64,000 nucleotides of DNA from Callorhinus ursinus. Its lineage: Eukaryota; Chordata; Mammalia; Carnivora; Otariidae. Under the pieces are notes generated by a model. It made no database searches. It was not told the DNA's origin and was given only the letters and a program-made list of their open reading frames with translations. The stretch covers positions 18,938,968-19,002,967 of the forward strand of contig NW_020312785.1 of the NCBI RefSeq assembly GCF_003265705.1. Reading direction: 5' to 3'. Position numbers and translations under genes: made by a program. This document shows positions 59,250-64,000 of the stretch, piece by piece; the stretch's first letter is position 1; each line of letters begins with the position of its first letter.

Positions 59250-59258
59250 GTACATAGG
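59220..59258. repeat. 13-bp perfect hairpin closing the chimeric segment
   Basis: CCTATGTACTTGG at 59220-59232 and its exact complement CCAAGTACATAGG at 59246-59258 are separated by 13 bp. The right arm also matches 60537-60549 in direct orientation. Confidence 0.95.
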
Positions 59259-60509
59259 GTTTCTGTTTCTGTAGATTATAATTATTTGTAATTTTTTTTA
59301 AAGTCTACCTTCTGAAATATTTTAAATTCTGTCAGTTGGTCATGGAACATGGTGCCTCTTAGAAACTTGCTTTTCAGTAGTACCTCCTTGGACGTAGGAG
59401 AGTGGAAAAGTCTTCCACCCCCAGATTAGACCCAAAGTGGCTTCCAGGGTAATTGAGAATGACCAAAAATATCATGGCAATTTCTACCTTACTGGGAGGA
59501 AAAATGAAAGTTACCCTACGACATCAAGGAGTACTGGCCACACCTTCTATGAAATGAGTTAAATGACTTTTATTAATCCCCCCCTACAAATACAGAAATA
59601 CTTATATTCCCCTGTAACACTGATTAGGCACCAAATGATTGTATAAGGCTGTAGGAATCTAACTCACTATATCTTCAACGAAAGTGGTAGTTTTTTAGGA
59701 AGGATGTGTTAAGCAGCCTTAGCACATGCCAAGTAGGTAATTGAAGAAAAAAACATCATGTGCAAAATTTAGGACAAAACTTCTCTTTCACCAGAAAAGA
59801 CCCTAATTATATATTACGTTTTGATCATGGAAAAAATTTTTTACTTACTACCTATCCTTTATAGATGTAGTTCCCTTACATAGATGCCATTCCCTTGATG
59901 TATATTTGAGGTAAGCTTTAATTCACGAAGATGATTTTCTTTAAACATTATTTAAAAATGCATGACCATAGAAGGGGAAACATGTAGACAACCAAATCCC
60001 ATCACATATGCATACATTTAACTTTCATCAGTGTCTATAGGGCTTTGCGTGTATTAGCAAGGCAAGATTTTGTGGGCCTTTTTAACTTACTGACTGGGTT
60101 ACAATGTGAATTTTCAGTTAAATTCCCAACTAAATCATTTCCTGGTTCCTTAAATCTTTGTAAAATTAGCAAATGACTGGTTGCTGCTTGGTTTACTGCT
60201 GCTCCTTAACTTCAGGGTTAAAGCATGATAGTTAAAACACCTTTGATAAGTACAACTTGGGTTAAGACCTAATACACAGAGTCCCTTCCACAAATGAAAT
60301 TTATAACAAACTTCCGGTGAACAATTGGAAGTCTCTAATAAAATATGACACAGATCGGTAAATTAACTTCTATGAATTAAGACCTAGAAGAGTTTTGACT
60401 CACATTATTTTTCTTTGTTTGCATTCCTTTCTTAAATGACTGACCAAGCTTATCAGAGCAACAAATTACTCAGTGTCAAAACCATAAAGGCAGATTCAGG
60501 ATGAAACTA
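59259..60509. other. Unassigned non-coding DNA
   Basis: About 1.25 kb without recognised elements. Confidence 0.5.
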
Positions 60510-60690
60510 AATGTGTTTGGTACCTCCTCCTATGTGCCAAGTACATAGGATAAGCATAGAAAGAGTATTTCTTTATACTTAATCTTATAATTCTGTTTTA
60601 TTTTTCAGATAAAGAAATTGTAAGCTGGAAGATGTATGTATCTTATACAAGGTCACATACCAAGTACATAAGGGGAAGCTGGACATTAAT
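60510..60690 (-). mobile_element. MIR SINE relic, contains the inverted-copy source
   Basis: Reverse MIR: CTATGTGCCAAGTACATAGG, TTTTCAGATAAAGAAATTG, CAAGGTCACATACCAAGTAC and ATAAGGGGAAGCTGG. The segment 60517-60586 has a near-identical inverted partner at 59183-59249. Confidence 0.65.
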
Positions 60691-63600
60691 ATATTGGTTT
60701 GATATGAAAACTCCTGCTTGTATTTTATTCCACACTGTCTTTCAGTTTGCATTAATTATCTGAAGCTACAAGCTTGATTGGAAAATCCTGAATGCTCATT
60801 TGGAATCTGGTATTGCTTTGGGAGGAACCAAGGGAGTTTGCTTAGCATAACCTGCTTGAATGGTATCTGTTTGCACTCATCATTTCTTAAAAAAAAAACA
60901 AAACACTTTGCTTATATGAGTTGTTAGTTTTCCAGCTTCTCACATCCATGAATTACTGTCACTGTCATTATAACAGTGGCAGCAAACATAGAGGGAGTGA
61001 TGTAGTTAAGGGAAAGCATGTTACCAAGAGTAAGATCAGAATTTATATAGTCCTAAAGTATGATATTTTACTCACGATGGCATACTTCTTTGTAACATAA
61101 ACAATAATGAGAATGATTTATTTATCAACTAAAAAAACTTTATGTACTCTTTTCATCTTGCCAGCTTTAAAGTCTACTTGCAAAAAGGCCAACCTAGAAT
61201 TACAAGCCCATAAAAAAAAAATGAGAAGAGAAATTTTCATTTTCTCAAACTTCAAACATGGCACAAATTAATGAAAGTCTTTTATCCATGTGGCTCATTT
61301 TTAATTATCTTGGGCTGATAAGAGAATGATGATAGCTCCTAAGTCTTTGAAAATAATAAATAAGAATAATCCTCCCTTAAATTCTAGGAACCCATCCCAT
61401 ATATCAACAGAAGTACTCCGTGTATGAGAAAATAAGTGAAAATCTAAACATAGTATGTTTGACATTTTGGAGCATCCTTGGAGAGACATTGATTTGTAAT
61501 TCAGATCACATAGCATCTTTGATTTCTCCCACTTGCCCATGCACCCTCCCCAAATAAAACACAAAAGCTTTATCTGCAATGGATGGAGAGCAACCCAGGA
61601 ATCTGTGCAGAGACTATCCATCACATTTCTGTCTTAATTGAATGACACCAGAATGAGATCGATAAAATGTAACAAGAGACAGCTTTGCATTTCCACACTC
61701 ACTTATTCCCCCTCTCTATTACTCTCAGCCACCACCGTGACCAGAAAGCCCAAGTACAGAACATGAACCCTGCTGCCAGGCAAGCTGTTAGGATATGAAT
61801 AAACTTGTCAGAGACACAACCAAACTTATAAACGTTAGAAGGGAGCTGGGGTGACAAAAGGTTATTAGAGGAGTACCAAATAGGGTTCTTAAAAGAGGCA
61901 ATTTCATAGATGTATTTTCAGCCCTAAATAACCTCCCCCCAATGCAATGCTTCAGTTAGAGAATCTCTACAGCTCTCCCTCTGTACCCAAGATTTCTTGA
62001 GAATGTCTGAATGTCTGAGTCTCAAAAGCAGATGTGGTGATATCTCAGCTCAAATCTCCAAGTCCTAGAATAAAGGCCAGGCAGCGTGAGGTCCGTATGT
62101 ACAAGGTTCCTGAGCTCGCCAATGCATTATTGATAACCTCATCACTCTGCTAAAAGCAAAAGCCGACACTGTTATAATCTCAACCTTCTCCTGAAGAGGT
62201 CTGGCTTTGCCTTGGAATCGATCACAGGAAGAAGTAAAACCAAAGAGCAAAACTGTACCAGTAAACATCAAGAAGGTTAAGAAGTGCCTGCTACATTCAC
62301 TTCACTCAGTGTGTTAACAAAAATCACATGGTCTGCTTTGGTGTTTTTATACCTTTGACAGGTTACGATATGGCCGTACGCTAGGCTGTCGGCTATAATA
62401 ATTCATTTCATATAATATTCCACATCTTGAACTTGTTAGAAGGAACAGAAGTCCGTATTTGAAGATAAACACGTCTTTACTGTGGCTTCCAAAAAGGCAG
62501 GTTTCTTTTCTTCATTCCAGTAGATTTTCTTTCTATCGTTTTGGAGACTTCATTAGATGTAGGTGACTGCTCTGTCTTCACACAATTTCTTTTTCATTGC
62601 ATGTGATGCCTAATGAAAGATGCATCTCCAGAAATCTTCTCTATAATCTTACTTTTATTATTGAAATTATAATGCAAGATTACAGCATATATTAGTGCCT
62701 CGCTTCTTCATAATTCTTACATTTTTAATTGTTTTCATAAATGATCCTTTGAATAATATGAAATATAAAAATCCCATCTCATCCCAAGTAGGTTAAAGAG
62801 AGAGTTATAATGTATATCCAAAGCATGATTTAGAGCTTGAATGTTTTCCACATTCAGACAGGGAGTTAAAAATCTTAAGTAGCCTGTCTTTGCTGTTAAA
62901 AAGAAAAGAGCGCTATTTTCTTAGCTGGAGGATGGCCAAGCAATCTGCAAAATAATCATTAGCGGCAGGTTACTCCTGAATTCTGGGTAAAGGAGCTTGC
63001 GATGAAATCATTATTTGCAAATGAAAACAATGGGTCATATGGAACAAAGGGCAAAACATACACAATTTCATTGCATCTGCAGCACTGGTCACCTGAGGCA
63101 GGAGCAGATGGCTGCCTGACCAGGTAGGAGACAAGGCATGCACCAATGAACCTGCTTCACCTACCTTTTACTTGTTGAGGCTTGAATTTGATGTCATGTT
63201 AAAAATTCCCCAAGTTGCAGATTATGATATTCCCCAACACAGAATCAGGCCCCAGAAAATGTGGATCTAATAGGAAGAATAGTATGCATCTTTATACATG
63301 CATGCACAGACTGGGGGAAAAAAACCTGTTACTTGGTATATTCTAATATAATTAAAACTTAATGCACCTCAAGGCTTATATCACACTGTTTCATGATGGC
63401 TCATGCCTTTCAGTGGAGTCACTGTCCATTTTCCCAAGGGCTACAGGAGCTTAACCCCTAGGAAGAGACAAGCTTCATGGAATGTGGAACTTATTTGAGC
63501 TACATAAACTTAAACTATGTTGGAATAAATATATTCTACCTCAGATCATTTTTTTATTTCACTTACTGCTTTTTGCTTTAGTCTATGGTTAGTACATTTG

Positions 63601-64000
63601 GCAATAAGAGAGTGAGGCTATTTCTGCTGTGAGCAAGCACATCACAGGGTGGGGTAGGGGAGAAAAAACAACGAACACTAAAATATAACAAACACCACTG
63701 GGGTTTGGGAGCCCCAGAGTGGGATCTGGTCATCCTGATAAGGGTGCACTTCCCACTGGGGAAGTTGACTAACCCCACATATGCCATATAGGTCAGAGGC
63801 TAGGAGCTGAATGTAACTGTACATAGTGTGAGTTCACACAAAGAACATCATTAATGCTGTGGGGTGCTTCTTGTTGTTGATGTTATTGCATGTGTGTTGT
63901 TTTTAATTTTTAAAATGAGGTTATGGCTAATTAGGGGTGTTGGCACGGCTTGCACTGATGAAGAAAATGATTACAATTATAAAAGACTTCTGGGGCCAGA
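60691..64000. other. Unassigned non-coding DNA to the window end
   Basis: About 3.3 kb with no interspersed repeat that I can recognise. Frames of 107 codons (61301-61624, minus), 68 codons (62065-62271) and 69 codons (63578-63787) show no domain or family resemblance. The part at 62880-63140 is richer in mixed, non-repetitive sequence and could be conserved non-coding DNA; that is a guess. Confidence 0.45.

Noticed and set aside
61301..61624. 107-codon minus-strand frame as a gene
   Set aside because: Composition and lack of motifs look like chance; no splice or initiation context supports it.

Overview
This is non-coding nuclear DNA from a mammal of the order Carnivora. The evidence is 13 copies of the carnivore tRNA-derived SINE (Can-SINE/SINEC). 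They show the tRNA-like head with a B box close to GGATCGAGTCCCG, a CT-rich middle, and an (AAATA)n/A-rich tail. The phrases in the youngest copies look most like those of arctoid caniforms (bears, seals, weasels); that narrower placement is inference. The sequence is AT-rich with no CpG island. I found no convincing protein-coding exon, and the longest open frame is about 125 codons. Many of the longer frames run through SINE or L1 copies. The window reads as a gene desert or the inside of a very large intron.

Region by region: 0-11 kb holds two SINEs, several MIR and L2 relics, a 663-bp piece of L1 ORF2 cut at both ends, and a 30-nt U6 snRNA retrocopy with its own target-site duplication. 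11-22 kb holds four SINEs (two of them nested in MIRs), three L1 3'-end relics on alternating strands, a consensus CTCF core motif near 17.9 kb, and an L2. 22-32 kb is mostly L2, MIR and MER5 relics, including a long L2 split by a purine-rich block. 32-44.5 kb is almost free of recognisable interspersed repeats apart from AT-rich simple sequence and one short L2 scrap. 44.5-56 kb is again dense in SINE, L1M and L2, with an apparent L2 <- L1M <- SINE nest near 50 kb. 56-64 kb is mainly unassigned DNA, but at 59.1-59.3 kb it contains a chimeric segment. That segment seems to have been copied from two nearby places, one direct and one inverted, with microhomology at the joins and a perfect hairpin at its end.

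No genes can be said to work together here. The functional content I can propose is regulatory at most: one CTCF-like site and possible conserved non-coding sequence in the repeat-poor block. The two most notable structures are the chimeric templated insertion (59088-59258) and the 3'-truncated U6 retrocopy (10967-11023). Repeat family names come from memory of consensus sequences and were not checked against a library; boundaries of old repeats are good to roughly 10-40 bases.
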